From positions 30,242 to 94,241 of the forward strand of contig JAUVVY010000017.1 of NCBI GenBank assembly GCA_030604405.1: DNA of 64,000 nucleotides, read 5' to 3'. A program made the translations under genes and the position numbers. The notes under the pieces were generated by a model that saw only the letters and a program-made list of their open reading frames with translations, made no database searches and was not told where the DNA came from. Positions within the stretch are counted from its first letter, which is position 1; each line of letters opens with the position of its first letter. Below are positions 63,993 to 64,000 of the stretch, one piece after another. This stretch comes from a bacterium (GTDB lineage Bacteria > Armatimonadota > Zipacnadia > Zipacnadales > UBA11051).

Positions 63993-64000
63993 GCTCTCGT

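Overview
The window is a GC-rich bacterial chromosome segment with dense, mostly conventional gene packing broken by long repeat-filled intergenic stretches. The ylmEFG-type division cluster (yggS, sepF, proC, yggT) argues against Proteobacteria and the PVC phyla. Together with the many xylose-isomerase-like sugar isomerases, Gfo/Idh oxidoreductases and unusual glycosidases, it fits a diderm of the Armatimonadota or a neighbouring uncultured phylum. This placement is inference; there is no rRNA or tRNA gene in the window to test it.

Layout. 1-8436: tail of an unknown gene, a zinc-ribbon protein with a long acidic tail, then yggS, a membrane-protein insert, sepF, proC, yggT, a CPBP protease, yggU and a coupled unknown gene. 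8549-11514: a secreted protein and a four-gene operon of three small HTH proteins plus a Swt1-type HEPN protein. 11586-18081: a GH116 glucosidase, a methyltransferase between repeats, a double PurS-like protein and yvcK. 18232-25808: gap-pgk-tpiA, a NYN nuclease insert, an unknown anchored protein, a methyltransferase and an HtrA protease. 26506-31445: a sugar isomerase, a GH42-like hydrolase and a sialidase-like protein. 31516-36686: a 3.6 kb island of unknown genes followed by glyA. 38241-46105: a GPH sugar symporter, a phosphoesterase, three phospholipid or envelope genes and a membrane phosphodiesterase. 46329-54930: a large heparinase-type lyase, a LamG/amidotransferase-like fusion, a beta-propeller glycosidase-like protein and an oxidoreductase. 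55449-58298: a hybrid histidine kinase. 58542-62757: a four-gene sugar catabolic operon. 63393-63992: a secreted protein.

The most striking signal is a recurrent architecture. At three unrelated housekeeping genes (yggS, tpiA, glyA) the intact gene is followed by a cargo segment (about 0.9, 0.9 and 3.6 kb) and then by a second, diverged copy of that gene's 3' end (72, 132 and about 140 bp) in the same orientation. The differences between copies fall largely at synonymous sites. One copy therefore probably came from an ortholog under selection, as expected if a circular DNA carrying a gene 3' end recombined into the chromosome and restored the target gene. No integrase is visible in any of the three inserts.

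A second theme is a set of dispersed repeats (called R1 to R6 here) with conserved flanks around hairpins whose stems covary or are replaced outright. One R1 copy supplies the last codons and stop of an oxidoreductase gene.

No CRISPR array, tRNA, rRNA or complete transposase was seen.
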